A DNA stretch of 64,000 nucleotides from Nocardia rhizosphaerihabitans (GTDB taxonomy: Bacteria > Actinomycetota > Actinomycetes > Mycobacteriales > Mycobacteriaceae). The DNA lies in NCBI RefSeq assembly GCF_014646295.1, contig NZ_BMNE01000004.1:880320-944319 (forward strand), given 5' to 3'. A model generated the notes under the pieces. The model did not search any database. It saw only the letters and a list, made by a program, of their open reading frames with translations, and had not been told where the DNA came from. Every line of letters begins with the position of its first letter. Position 1 is the stretch's first letter. Made by a program: the position numbers and the translations under genes. Shown here in pieces: positions 17,315 through 27,600 of the stretch.

Positions 17315-18133
17315 GTGGGCACGGTAGTGATCTCCCCGGAGGAACTCCGGGAAGAACTGGCGGACAAGAAGATTCATCTGCTCGACGTGCGGTGGGCACT
17401 GGGTGATCCGGATGGCCCGCAGCACTATCTGGACGGGCACATTCCGGGCGCGGTGTTCGTCGACCTGGAGACCGAGCTGGCCGCCGCCCCGTCGCCGGCG
17501 CGTGGCAGGCATCCGCTGCCCGATCCCGGCGCCTTCGAGAAGTGCGCGCGCAGCTGGGGGCTCGGTGCGGGGGAGCCGGTCGTCGTCTACGACGCGACCA
17601 GCGGTATGGCCGCGGCGCGGGCCTGGTGGCTGTTGCGCTGGGCCGGTGTCGATGACGTCCGGATTCTCGACGGCGGACTGCCCGCGTGGATCGCGGCGGG
17701 CGGCGAGCTCGCCACCGGCGCCGAAGCCGATCCGGTATCCGGCGACCTCGTGATACGCCCGGGCTCGCTGCCGGTGATCGACGCCGACGCGGCGTCGAAC
17801 TGGTCGGGCGTGCTCCTCGACGCCAGAGCCGGTGAGCGGTATCGCGGCGAGGTCGAACCGGTCGATCCCAAAGCCGGCCACATCCCCGGCGCGATCAGCG
17901 CCCCGACCACCGAGAACCTGGACGACACCGGACGCTTCCGCACTCCCGAGGAGCTGCGCGCGCGGTTCGCCGAATTCGGGGAGGGCCAGGTCGCGGTCTA
18001 CTGCGGCTCCGGCGTGACGGCCGCCCACCAGATCGCGGCCCTCGCCATCGCCGGGATCCCGGCCGCGCTGTACCCGGGTTCATGGTCGCAGTGGTCGAAC
18101 GATCCGAAGCGACTGGTCGCCACCGGCGCTTGA
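17315..18133 (+). CDS. sseA: 3-Mercaptopyruvate sulfurtransferase-type rhodanese (SseA-like)
   Basis: 272 residues from GTG 17315 with GAGGAG about 6 nt upstream. Two rhodanese domains (residues 5-125 and 150-265). The C-terminal active loop is CGSGVTA with catalytic Cys230; the CG(S/T)GVT form marks mercaptopyruvate sulfurtransferases rather than thiosulfate rhodaneses (CRKGVT). The N-terminal domain has GHIPGAVFVDLETELA and YDATSGMAAARAWWLLRW without a catalytic cysteine, as usual. Transfers sulfane sulfur; monocistronic. Confidence 0.9.
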   Translation: MGTVVISPEELREELADKKIHLLDVRWALGDPDGPQHYLDGHIPGAVFVDLETELAAAPSPARGRHPLPDPGAFEKCARSWGLGAGEPVVVYDATSGMAAARAWWLLRWAGVDDVRILDGGLPAWIAAGGELATGAEADPVSGDLVIRPGSLPVIDADAASNWSGVLLDARAGERYRGEVEPVDPKAGHIPGAISAPTTENLDDTGRFRTPEELRARFAEFGEGQVAVYCGSGVTAAHQIAALAIAGIPAALYPGSWSQWSNDPKRLVATGA

Positions 18134-18181
18134 CGAGTCGTCACCGAGCGCTTGGGCGAACACGTGGCCGCCGGCGGTCGA

Positions 18182-18868
18182 TCAGGGGCACCCGCGGGCG
18201 ACCTTGTGGAGTGCGGCGTTGTCGGCGGCGGTGATCGGCAGGTCGTAGTCGAGGGCGACGGTGAGGTATTTGGCCGCGTAGAAGCAGTGGTTGGGGCGGG
18301 CGGGTGGTAGCCAGTCGGCCGGGGTGTCGTCGCCTTTGGCCTGGTTGGTTGACGCGCCGGTGGCGAGCAGGTTCACCGACAGGTCGTTGGCGAAGCGCAG
18401 TCTGCGCTCGGGTGGCCAGTGGGCGGCGCCCATGTCCCAGGCAGCGGCCAGCGGGTAGACGTGGTCGATCTGGATGCGGCCGCCGTCGGACTTGCGGAAG
18501 GTGAGGTCGGTGCCCGTGTACGGGTCGGTGAGCACGCCCTCGACGACCACGCACCGGCCGCGCTGGACCACCTCCCGCAGCTGGGCGGCGAGCACATTGT
18601 TGCGGGTGTCGCAGCCGTCATGGCCGCCAGGCGCGTCGGTGTCGTCGGACCAGGCGGTGCCGAACACGCACGCCTGACCCGATTTGCAGCCGCGTTCATA
18701 GCCGCCGGGGCGTGGCCGGGCGGCGATCACCCGCACCCGGTCGAGCAGCGCGCTCACCTCGGCGCGCGTCGGACTGCCGGGCGCGGGCAGCACCGGATCG
18801 TCCGGTGTGAGCACAGCGCAACCGGCGACCGCGAGCACCGTGACGAGCAGCCACGCCCATTTCCGCAT
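18182..18868 (-). CDS. Exported HNH-family nuclease, predicted lipoprotein
   Basis: 228 residues. A lipoprotein signal with lipobox LAVAGC (Cys17) directs export and membrane anchoring. Residues about 130-195 have IQIDHVYPLAAAWDMGA, the ERRLRFANDLSVNLLAT segment and NQAKGDDTPADWLPP, the HNH (GmrSD-C/DUF1524-like) metal-nuclease pattern: Asp-His, Asn and a later His/Asn. Cysteine pairs (GCKSGQACVFG, GCDTRNN, GRCVVVEG) suggest disulfides outside the cell. It probably degrades extracellular nucleic acid for nutrition or defence; no immunity gene is seen. Confidence 0.85.
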   Translation of the reverse strand: MRKWAWLLVTVLAVAGCAVLTPDDPVLPAPGSPTRAEVSALLDRVRVIAARPRPGGYERGCKSGQACVFGTAWSDDTDAPGGHDGCDTRNNVLAAQLREVVQRGRCVVVEGVLTDPYTGTDLTFRKSDGGRIQIDHVYPLAAAWDMGAAHWPPERRLRFANDLSVNLLATGASTNQAKGDDTPADWLPPARPNHCFYAAKYLTVALDYDLPITAADNAALHKVARGCP

Positions 18869-18913
18869 ATCTGCAGGTTGTAGCCGGAGGCACCGACAGA
18901 TATGCCGAACGGG

Positions 18914-19276
18914 CTACAACCAGGCGCGGGCCAGGATGTCGTCGGCGGCTACTTCACTGGCATGGGGTGGGAACCGCGTCGCCGCGATCGAGGAGATGTG
19001 CGTGCCGTCGTGGCCGACCAGCCACGAACCGCCACGGTCCTCGCACTCGGCGATCTTGGCGAAGACGGTGAGCAGGAAAGTGATCGAATCGCGCGGATCG
19101 ACGGTGTGTGCCAGGCGCTGGGATTCGCCAGGTCTGGACAGGTCGAGCCACACGCCGGACTGGCCGTCCAGGCGCATGCCGACGATCTTTCCGGTATCGA
19201 TGAACGTGAATTTGCGCCGTTCCCACGGGGTTGTCGGGGTATAGCTCTGCTCGAGAACCTGGAGCAGAATCGTCAT
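18914..19276 (-). CDS. Hypothetical protein, 120 aa
   Basis: Not recognised. ATG 19276 has GGAGG 6 nt upstream, so the start is good; a longer frame upstream has no such site. The sequence starts MTILLQVLEQSYTPTTPWER and continues KFTFIDTGKIVGMRLDG, WLDLSRPGESQRLAHTVDPR, FLLTVFAKIAECEDRGGSW and ends ADDILARAWL. It reads as a compact soluble alpha/beta protein without signal peptide, membrane segment or cysteine metal site. It stands alone between the nuclease and SNF2 genes. Confidence 0.6.
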   Translation of the reverse strand: MTILLQVLEQSYTPTTPWERRKFTFIDTGKIVGMRLDGQSGVWLDLSRPGESQRLAHTVDPRDSITFLLTVFAKIAECEDRGGSWLVGHDGTHISSIAATRFPPHASEVAADDILARAWL

Positions 19277-19444
19277 CACTGCCCTCCGCACGCATACAAG
19301 GGGTTCATCGGCCGAGCCGGAACGAGCCCGGTTCGCCTGGGTCGGTATGTAGTTGTCGCCGGTGGGTGGTCCGGCCCGTGACCAGGGGATACCCCAGTAT
19401 GTTCCGGGATCGGCGAGAAATCCAGGGGAGGCGGGCCGCGCCGG

Positions 19445-22309
19445 GTGTCGGTGCCGCCTGCTTGGATGGTCCCCATGCTGCACGGTCTGTGGTCCCCCGG
19501 GGCCGGCCTGCTGCTGTGGCACGACGGGGAACCGGTCGCCGTCGGTTCGGTGCTCGGCGACATCCTGGAACGGGCCAGGTTCCGGCACCGCGCCCAGGTG
19601 CTGGTCGTCGATGCCGCAGGGCAGGCCGACACCGCCGAGGTACGCGCGCACGCACTCGCGCCGCCCACGGCGGCCGTCGTGCTGCGCAGCAGACTGCCTC
19701 GCGAGAACATCTCCGGCGATCTGCGCTTCCTCGGACACGTCGCCCGCGGCGTCGAACGGTGGGTGCGGGCGGGCCGGGTGGTGCCGCAGGTCGAGCGCGC
19801 CGATGGTCAGTGGTGGGTGCGCTGGCGGCTGGTCGGCGGCCAGCGGCAGCGGGCGTGGCTGGCCGAGCTGGCCGCCGCGATGCCGCCGGCGCTGCGGGTC
19901 GCCGGGTCACCCGCCGCCGTGCTCGACGACCTGGTCACCGAGCTCACCGACCCGATCGCCCGCGAGTACCTCGCGCACCGCACGATGACGCACCCGCTCT
20001 TGCAGGCTCTGGTCGGTGACACCCCGCTCGACGTCGGCTCCTACCGGCTGGCCGAGACCCTTGGGCAGTGGCGGGCAGGCTACGCCGCCGACGAACCCGA
20101 ACTCGTCCTGCGCCTGTGCGAACCCGACGGCGAATTCGGCACCGCCGACGAATCGCTGGCGCTGTGGCGGTTGCAGGTCTGCCTGCGTCCGGTCGACGAT
20201 GCGCCGAAACCCGTTGCGCTCGATGATGATCCGGTCCTGGTCCGGACCGCCGCCGAGAAGCTCGGCCATGCGCGCAAGGCCTACCCGCGGTTGCGTGATC
20301 TGCCCGCCGACCCGCGCGGCCTCGACCTGCTGCTGCCCACCGAGGTCGTCGCAGACCTGGTCGCCCACGGTGCGCATGCCTTGCAGGAGGCGGGAATCCG
20401 GCTGCTGCTGCCGCGCGCCTGGAACATCGCCGAACCGAGCATGCGGCTGCGGGTGAGCAGCCCGGCCGCCGCCGAATCCACCGTTGGACTGAGCGGATTG
20501 CTGTCCTACCGCTGGGAATTGGCGCTCGGTGACCTCGTGCTCACCAAGCCCGAGATGGAACGGCTGATCCGCAGCAAGTCCGATCTGGTGCAGCTGCGCG
20601 GGGAATGGGTGCAGGCCGACCACCGGGTGCTGGCCGCGGCCGCCCGCTATGTCGCGATGCACGCCGACGACACTCCGATCACCCTGGCCGACATGATCGG
20701 CGAGCTCGCCGCCGAACGCGTCGACGATGTCCCGGTCACCGAGGTCACGGCCGACGGCTGGGCGGCCGAATTGTTCGCCAGGGAAGGCGAACCCGAGCCC
20801 GTTCCGGTGCCGGTGGGCCTGAAAGCGGAGCTGCGCCCCTACCAGGAACGCGGACTCAGCTGGCTGGCCACGATGAGCCGGCTGAACTGCGGCGCGATCC
20901 TGGCCGACGACATGGGTCTGGGCAAGACGGTGCAGGTGCTGGCATTGCTCGCACACGAGCGTGAAGACGCGGAGGTCGACCGTGGCGGGCGGGCGGGTCC
21001 GCTGGAGGCAGCACGGGTCGGGCCGACGTTGCTGGTGTGCCCGATGTCGGTTGTCGGCAACTGGCAGCGCGAAGCGCAACGGTTCACTCCCGACCTGCGG
21101 GTGCTGGTCCATCACGGGCCGGGCAGGCTCACCGGTTCGGAATTCGCTGCGGCGGCGGCGGATTCCGATCTCGTCGTCACCACCTACTCCCTGCTGGCCC
21201 GCGACGCGACGCTGCTCAGCGAACAGCAGTGGGAGCGGATCGTGCTCGACGAGGCCCAGCACATCAAGAATGCCGCCACCCGTCAGTCGCGGGCCGCCCG
21301 CGCACTGCACGCACGACATCGCCTGGCGCTCACCGGAACTCCGGTGGAGAACCGCCTGGAGGAACTGCGCGCGCTGTTCGACTTCGCCATGCCGAAACTG
21401 CTCGGCAGCCCGCAATCCTTCCGGGCGAAGTTCGCGGTGCCGATCGAACGCGAACGTGACCAGCAGGCCGTCGACCGGCTGCGGTTGATCACCGATCCGT
21501 TCGTGCTGCGCAGGCTCAAGACCGATCCGGCGGTCATCAGCGATCTGCCGGAGAAACTGGAGATGACGGTGCGGGCCAACCTCACCGTCGAACAGGCGGC
21601 CCTCTATCAAGCCGTGGTCGACGACATGCTCGCGAAGCTGAAGGACGCGAAAGGCATGGCGCGCAAGGGCGCCGTGCTCGGCGCGCTGACCCGGCTCAAA
21701 CAGGTCTGCAATCACCCCGCGCACTTCCTCGGCGACGGTTCGCCGATCCTGCGGCGCGGCAGCCACCGCTCCGGCAAGCTGGCCCTGGTCGAAGACGTGC
21801 TCGACGCGGTCGTCGCCGACGGCGAGAGGGCACTGCTGTTCACCCAGTTCCGCGAATTCGGCGACCTGGTGCTGCCGTACCTCACCGAGCGTTTCGGCAC
21901 GCCGATTCCGTTCCTGCACGGCGGCGTCACCAAGCAGCGTCGCGACGACATGGTGACCGGTTTCCAGGGCGAGAACGGCCCGCCGCTGATGCTGCTCTCG
22001 CTCAAGGCGGGCGGCACCGGCCTCAATCTGACCGCCGCCAATCACGTGGTCCACCTGGACCGCTGGTGGAATCCGGCGGTGGAGAACCAGGCCACCGACC
22101 GGGCGTTCCGGATCGGCCAGCAGCGCGCGGTGCAGGTCCGCAAGCTGGTCTGCGTCGACACCATCGAGGAGCGGATCGACGAGATGATCAGCGGGAAGAA
22201 GCAATTGGCCGAACTGGCGGTCGGCGCGGGGGAGAACTGGATCACCGAGCTGAGCACCGACGAACTGCGCGAACTGTTCACCCTCGGCGCCGAGGCGGTG
22301 GGTGACTAG
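19445..22309 (+). CDS. SNF2-family DEAD/DEAH box helicase-like ATPase (HepA-like)
   Basis: 954 residues from GTG 19445 (ATG at 19475, MLHGLWSPG, is an alternative). An actinobacterial SNF2 N-terminal region fills residues 1-460. The ATPase core starts with LRPYQERGLSWLATMSRLNC; motif I is DMGLGKT (Lys494), motif II DEAQ (602-605), motif III LALTGTPVENRLEELRALF, motif V LLSLKAGGTGLNLTAANHVV and motif VI DRAFRIGQQR. This branch lacks unwinding activity in known relatives and translocates on duplex DNA. The stop overlaps the start of a SWIM-domain gene, a pairing common in actinobacteria; the pair probably acts in DNA repair or chromosome remodelling. Confidence 0.92.
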   Translation: MSVPPAWMVPMLHGLWSPGAGLLLWHDGEPVAVGSVLGDILERARFRHRAQVLVVDAAGQADTAEVRAHALAPPTAAVVLRSRLPRENISGDLRFLGHVARGVERWVRAGRVVPQVERADGQWWVRWRLVGGQRQRAWLAELAAAMPPALRVAGSPAAVLDDLVTELTDPIAREYLAHRTMTHPLLQALVGDTPLDVGSYRLAETLGQWRAGYAADEPELVLRLCEPDGEFGTADESLALWRLQVCLRPVDDAPKPVALDDDPVLVRTAAEKLGHARKAYPRLRDLPADPRGLDLLLPTEVVADLVAHGAHALQEAGIRLLLPRAWNIAEPSMRLRVSSPAAAESTVGLSGLLSYRWELALGDLVLTKPEMERLIRSKSDLVQLRGEWVQADHRVLAAAARYVAMHADDTPITLADMIGELAAERVDDVPVTEVTADGWAAELFAREGEPEPVPVPVGLKAELRPYQERGLSWLATMSRLNCGAILADDMGLGKTVQVLALLAHEREDAEVDRGGRAGPLEAARVGPTLLVCPMSVVGNWQREAQRFTPDLRVLVHHGPGRLTGSEFAAAAADSDLVVTTYSLLARDATLLSEQQWERIVLDEAQHIKNAATRQSRAARALHARHRLALTGTPVENRLEELRALFDFAMPKLLGSPQSFRAKFAVPIERERDQQAVDRLRLITDPFVLRRLKTDPAVISDLPEKLEMTVRANLTVEQAALYQAVVDDMLAKLKDAKGMARKGAVLGALTRLKQVCNHPAHFLGDGSPILRRGSHRSGKLALVEDVLDAVVADGERALLFTQFREFGDLVLPYLTERFGTPIPFLHGGVTKQRRDDMVTGFQGENGPPLMLLSLKAGGTGLNLTAANHVVHLDRWWNPAVENQATDRAFRIGQQRAVQVRKLVCVDTIEERIDEMISGKKQLAELAVGAGENWITELSTDELRELFTLGAEAVGD

Positions 22310-23058
22310 TGGCCGACTTCAGTCAGTTCGGTCCGCGCAGGCCGGTCACCGGCGGCGCCCAGGCCCGCGGCGGCTTCGGCCGGACCTGGTGGGGCAGGTC
22401 GCTGCTGGAGGCGGTGGAGCAGGTCGCCGACGCGGGCAGGCTCTCGCGCGGGCGCACCTACGCCAGGGTCGGCCAGGTGGTGAACTACCGGATCGAACGC
22501 GGCGCCGTCACCGCGGAGGTGCAGGGCAGCCAGCCGAGCCCGTTCACCTCGGTGCTGGCGATGCGCCCGCTGCGCCACGAGGAAGTCGAGCTGCTGCTCG
22601 CCGAGATCAGGGAAGCGCCGGGCATGCTCGCCGAGATCGCCTCCGGCGCACTGCCACCCGCCCTCGGCCCGCACCTGCTGCCGACCACCGCCGCCGAACT
22701 CGACTTCTCCTGTAGCTGCCCGGACATGGGCTGGCCGTGCAAACACGTCGCCGCGGTCTGCTACCTGCTCGCCGAACGACTCGACGAGCAACCGAGCGAG
22801 ATCCTCACCCTGCGCGGCCTGGACCTGGACACCCTCATCGGCGGCGTCGAGAAATCCACCCGCACCGCCGAAGCCGACGACCCCTACGGCGACGAGCTCA
22901 CCCTCCCCGAACTGCCCCGCATCGAATTCCACGCCGTCATCGAGGATCTCGACCCGATCCCGCTGCGCCGCGCCCTGCGGATGTCGACCGAGGACGAGCA
23001 GACAGCGGCAACCGGCCTTCGTGAATTACGGTCGCTGTATACAGAATTCGACAGCTGA
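22309..23058 (+). CDS. SWIM zinc-finger protein, partner of SNF2 gene
   Basis: 249 residues; GTG start shares one base with the SNF2 stop (TAGTG). N-terminal GGFGRTWWGRSLLEAVEQVA and RGRTYARVGQVVNYRIERG precede the SWIM finger with C135-S-C137 and C144-K-H146 (FSCSCPDMGWPCKHVAAVCY). The rest is Arg/Glu-rich and ends IPLRRALRMSTEDE. SWIM fingers bind DNA or protein. Coupled translation with the SNF2 gene strongly suggests a physical or functional complex. Confidence 0.9.
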   Translation: MADFSQFGPRRPVTGGAQARGGFGRTWWGRSLLEAVEQVADAGRLSRGRTYARVGQVVNYRIERGAVTAEVQGSQPSPFTSVLAMRPLRHEEVELLLAEIREAPGMLAEIASGALPPALGPHLLPTTAAELDFSCSCPDMGWPCKHVAAVCYLLAERLDEQPSEILTLRGLDLDTLIGGVEKSTRTAEADDPYGDELTLPELPRIEFHAVIEDLDPIPLRRALRMSTEDEQTAATGLRELRSLYTEFDS

Positions 23059-23060
23059 GG

Positions 23061-23468
23061 TCAGGCGAGTTCGTACTCGAACCAGATGTGGTGGCCGCCG
23101 GTGGCATCGACGTAGAGCGCGCCGGTGCCGGTGATGCCGGTGAGTTCGCCGGTGCCGCTGGCGGGGACGATGTGGAAGAACTCGTCGGTGCGATCGGTGC
23201 CGCCGGTGGTGGCCGAGTGGACGAAGTTGAAAGCGCCGGACTTGCCGTTCAGTGCGCCCTCGAACGACTCCATCGCGATGTAGGTGCCCGCCCCGGACGA
23301 CATGTCGAATGCCGCGGTGAACAGCGTCGCCGAGGTGCCCGTGATCTCCCCGGCGTAGACCTTCGTCATGAGGGTCACGCCGACGGGCAGCCCGGTGCTG
23401 ATGGGCGGCTGCGGCTGCAAGTCGGTGGGGTCGAACGCGGTGATGTCGAACGTGCCGGTTGCCTTCAT
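23061..23468 (-). CDS. DUF3224 protein
   Basis: 135 residues, all beta. Starts MKATGTFDITAFDPTDL and has YAGEITGTSATLFTAAFDMS, SFEGALNGKSGAFNFVHS and a closing TGTGALYVDATGGHHIWFEY, matching DUF3224 (allene-oxide-cyclase-like beta-barrel). Biochemical role unknown. Its stop is 3 bp from the stop of the convergent SWIM gene. Confidence 0.85.
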   Translation of the reverse strand: MKATGTFDITAFDPTDLQPQPPISTGLPVGVTLMTKVYAGEITGTSATLFTAAFDMSSGAGTYIAMESFEGALNGKSGAFNFVHSATTGGTDRTDEFFHIVPASGTGELTGITGTGALYVDATGGHHIWFEYELA

Positions 23469-23524
23469 GGGGCGATGCTAAACCGGGCCACCGACAGCCG
23501 CCGGAACCGCGCGACGGCGGCGAT

Positions 23525-24592
23525 TCACGAGGCCGTGTCCACCCGGTACACGCGGGTGGCATTGCCGCCGAACACCTTCCGCAGCGTGCCTTGGTCGGCG
23601 CCCGCCTCGGTGAGCGCGGTGGCCACGGTCTCGACCGCGCCGGTGATGCTGGTGATCGGCTTGTCGACCGGGAAGTTCGAACCCCAGATCAACCGGTCGG
23701 GGCCGAACACCGCCAGCGCGTGAGCGAGCAACGGCCGCACTCGCTCGACCAGTTCGGGCACCGGCGTCGGGGCGCCGCGCGGTGGCACCGGATGACCGAG
23801 CACCGGCATCATCAGCCCGCTCACCTTGGCCACCACGGCGGGCTGCGCGGCCAGATCGGTCAGGTCGTCGCGCCAGCGCTCGAACAGTGCCTGCCGCTGG
23901 GCAGGGGTGTGCCCGGTGTGCTTGCCGACCGGCCCGAAGATGCCTGCGGGGGTCCCCAGGTGGTCGAGCACGATCGGCACCTCGGGGAACCGCTCGGCCA
24001 GCGCCGTCACGTCGGGGAGCTGCACCGAATACACCCAGGCGTCGAAGGACAGGTCGCGCTGGGCGAGCTGGGCGAAACCGTTCAGGAAGGCGGGGGCGGT
24101 GAGGGCGCTGTCGTTCGGCGCGAACGATTTCACGGCCGGATCGGGATGGTGGGCGACCATGGTCCTGATCCCGCGCAGCAGCGGCGAGGCCGACTGATGC
24201 GCGTCGAGGACCGCGTCGAAGTCCGCGGCGGCGGGATCGGCCGACGCGATGATCGCGGCGAGAGCCGGGGTGTCGACACCGAACGGCAGACTGGCCACCC
24301 AGCGGGTTTCGTCGGGCTTCCAGCCGGTCCATTCCACTTCGATGTGCGCGATCGCGTCCACCCGGGTTTTCCCGAGGTCGGCCCGGTAGTCGGCGGGCAG
24401 ATAGGGACCCAGATAGGCGGAGGGGTCGCCGACGAATTCGCGGTCGCCCCGCGGAGCCAGTTTCGCCGCGATATCGACCGGCAGCGGGAGATATCGCAGC
24501 AGGGTGGCGAGCTTGCTGAATTGGCGAGGTGTCGTGCGCGGATCCCACTGGTGGATGTGCGCATCGATGATGTCGAGCTCGGTCAGGTCCAT
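23525..24592 (-). CDS. Amidohydrolase-2 family metal-dependent hydrolase
   Basis: 355 residues from ATG 24592 (MDLTELDIIDAHIHQWDPRT); the upstream part of the frame is not conserved-looking. Metal ligands are the DAHIHQWD pair near the N-terminus, a His in VLDHLGTPAG and the Asp in WGSNFPVDKP. This is the family of uronolactonases, 4-sulfomuconolactonase and decarboxylases. Solitary gene, so the substrate is unclear. Confidence 0.88.
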   Translation of the reverse strand: MDLTELDIIDAHIHQWDPRTTPRQFSKLATLLRYLPLPVDIAAKLAPRGDREFVGDPSAYLGPYLPADYRADLGKTRVDAIAHIEVEWTGWKPDETRWVASLPFGVDTPALAAIIASADPAAADFDAVLDAHQSASPLLRGIRTMVAHHPDPAVKSFAPNDSALTAPAFLNGFAQLAQRDLSFDAWVYSVQLPDVTALAERFPEVPIVLDHLGTPAGIFGPVGKHTGHTPAQRQALFERWRDDLTDLAAQPAVVAKVSGLMMPVLGHPVPPRGAPTPVPELVERVRPLLAHALAVFGPDRLIWGSNFPVDKPITSITGAVETVATALTEAGADQGTLRKVFGGNATRVYRVDTAS

Positions 24593-24686
24593 GCTGTGCG
24601 TCCCATCGCCGCCGCTGCCTTGTGCTGGCGGCAATTGTCACACGCGGGCGCGGGGTGTGGCTGGATTCGCGCTCGCGGCGATCGCT

Positions 24687-27600
24687 TCAGACGGTCCGTC
24701 GATACTGCCCACCGACGGCGAAGAATGTGTCGGTGACCTGCTGTAGGCTGCACACCCGCGCCGCGTCCATCAGCACGTCGAAAATATTGCCGTCGGTATG
24801 GGCGACCTCGGCCAGCCTGGCCAGCGCGCGATGGGCTTCCTCGGCGTTCTCGTCTTGGAAGGCGCGCAACCGCTCCAGTTGGGAACGCCGTTCCGCTTCG
24901 GTGCCGCGGGCCAGTTCGAGTGGCCCGTGCGCGGCGTCGTCGTCGCGACCGCGGAAGGTGTTCACGCCGACGATCGGCAGCGATCCGTCGTGTTTGCGCT
25001 GCTCATAGCGCATGGACTCGTCCTGGATGCGGCCGCGCTGATAGCCGGTCTCCATGGCGCCGAGCACGCCGCCGCGTTCGCTGATCCGCTCGAATTCGAG
25101 CAGCACCGCCTCTTCGACCAGGTCGGTGAGTTCGTCGATGACGAAACTGCCCTGCAGCGGATTCTCGTTCATCGCCAGACCCCATTCCTTGGCGATGATG
25201 AGCTGGATCGCCAGCGCGCGCCGCACCGAATCCTCGGTGGGGGTGGTCACCGCCTCGTCGAAGGCATTGGTGTGCAGGCTGTTGCAATTGTCGTAGACGG
25301 CGATCAATGCCTGCAGCGTGGTGCGGATGTCGTTGAACTGCATCTCCTGCGCGTGCAGCGAACGACCCGAGGTCTGCACGTGGTACTTGAGTTTCTGGGC
25401 GCGTTCACCGCCGCCGTAGCAGTCGCGCATCGCGATCGCCCAGATGCGGCGGGCGACGCGGCCGATCACTGTGTATTCGGGGTCCATGCCGTTGGAGAAG
25501 AAGAACGACAGATTCGGCGCGAAGTCGTCGATCGCCAGGCCGCGGGCCAGATAGGTCTCCACATAGGTGAATCCGTTGGCCAGGGTGAAAGCGAGCTGGC
25601 TGATCGGGTTCGCGCCCGCCTCGGCGATGTGATAGCCGGAGATCGACACCGAATAGAAATTGCGCACGTCGTTGCGCACGAACCATTCCTGGATGTCGGC
25701 CATCATCCGCAGGCTGAATTCGGTGGAGAACAGGCAGGTGTTCTGGCCCTGGTCCTCCTTGAGGATGTCGGCCTGCACGGTGCCGCGCACGGTCGACAGG
25801 GTGCGCGCCCGCACCTCGGCCGCCTCCTCGGGACTCGGCTCGCGGCCCTCGGACTCGGTGAACCGTTGCAGCGCTTGATCTATCGCGGCATTGAGGAAGA
25901 ACGCGAGGATGGTGGGCGCGGGACCGTTGATCGTCATCGACACCGAGGTGGTCGGCGCGCACAGGTCGAAACCGTCGAACAGGGTGCGCATGTCCTCGAT
26001 GGTGGCCACCGAGACACCCGAGGTGCCGACCTTGCCGTAGATGTCGGGACGTTCGGCCGGGTCGTGGCCGTAGAGGGTGACCGAGTCGAACGCGGTAGAC
26101 AGGCGAGTCGCCTCGGCGTGCGCGCTGAGGACCTTGAACCGGCGGTTGGTGCGCGCCGGATCGCCCTCGCCGGCGAACATCCTGGCCGGGTCCTCGTTGT
26201 CCCGCTTGAACGGGAAGACGCCCGCGGTGAACGGGAATCGGCCCGGCAGGTTCTCGGCGCGCAGGAAGCGCAGCAGCTCGCCGTCGTCGGTGTAGCGGGG
26301 CAGGGCGACGCGCGCGATGCTGGAGCCGGACAGCGATTCGCGCCGCAGCGGGGTACGGATCTCGCGGTCGCGCACGCGGACCACCTGCTCGTCGCCGCGG
26401 TAGCTCTCGGCGACGGCGGGCCACTCGGCCAGGAGTGCGGTCGACTCGGCGGACAGGGCGGTGCGCGCGGTGGCCAGCAGCTCGGCGACCGCCGCGTCGT
26501 CGGGCAGTTCGTCGCTGACCAGGCGTAGTCGTTGAATACGTTGCGCCGCCGCGCATTCCCGTGCGGTGCCGGCGTGGTAGTCGCGAACCGCCTCCGCGAT
26601 CTCGGCCAGGTAGCGGACTCGCGCCGGCGGCACCAGCTGGGCGAAGCGGGTGGAGACCTTGGTGTCGACGTGCGGCAGAGCGCCCGGCTCGACGGTGAGT
26701 CCGTGCTCGGTGAGCAGGCCGATCAGATGGTGGTAGAGGGCGGTGACGCCGTCGTCGTCGAAGGTGGCGGCGCTGGTGCCGAAAACCGGCATGTCCGCCG
26801 GGGCGGCGCCGAATTCGGCACGGTTGCGGATCAATTGGCGGGCCACGTCGCGGATCGCGTCGGCCGCGCCTCGGCGCTCGTACTTGTTGACCGCGACCAC
26901 GTCGGCGTAGTCGAGCATGTCGATCTTCTCGAGCTGGGAGGCGGCGCCGAACTCCGGCGTCATCACATACAGCGCCACGTCGACATGATCGACGATGCCC
27001 GCGTCGCCCTGGCCGATACCGGGCGTCTCCAGGATCACCAGGTCGTGGCCAGCGGCCCGGCAGGCGGCGATCATGGTGTCGATGTCGTCGGGCAGTTCGT
27101 GATTGCCGCGGGTGGCCAGCGAACGGAAGTACACGTGCTCGCCGTCGAGCGCGTTCATCCTGATGCGGTCCCCGAGCAGCGCCCCGCCCGCCCGGCGCCG
27201 GGTCGGGTCGATCGCGAGGACCGCGACGCGCAGCTTGTCCTGCTGGTCGGTGCGCAGCCTGCGCACCAATTCGTCGGTGAGCGAGGACTTTCCGGACCCA
27301 CCGGTGCCGGTGATGCCGAGCACCGGCACCCGGCGCTTGTCCGCCGCAGCCAGGATCGCGGCGTGCTCGGCTTCGGGCAGTGCGCCCTGCTGTAGGCAGG
27401 TGATGGTGCGCGCCAAGGCATTCCGGTCGCCGGTGTAGAGCGCGTCGAGATCGGGCAGCGTCGCGGCAGGGTCGACGTCGCAGACCTGGATCAGCTCGTT
27501 GATCATGCCGGGCAGGCCGAGCCGCTGACCGTCCTCGGGGGAGAAGATCCGCACGCCGCTGCGCGCGAGCCGCTCGATCTCCTCGGCGACGATCACACCG

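Noticed and set aside
19907..22204. 765-codon antisense frame inside the SNF2 gene
   Set aside because: Composition typical of a G+C-rich shadow (Gln/Arg/Val/Gly-rich), no motifs, while the sense strand has full SNF2 motifs.
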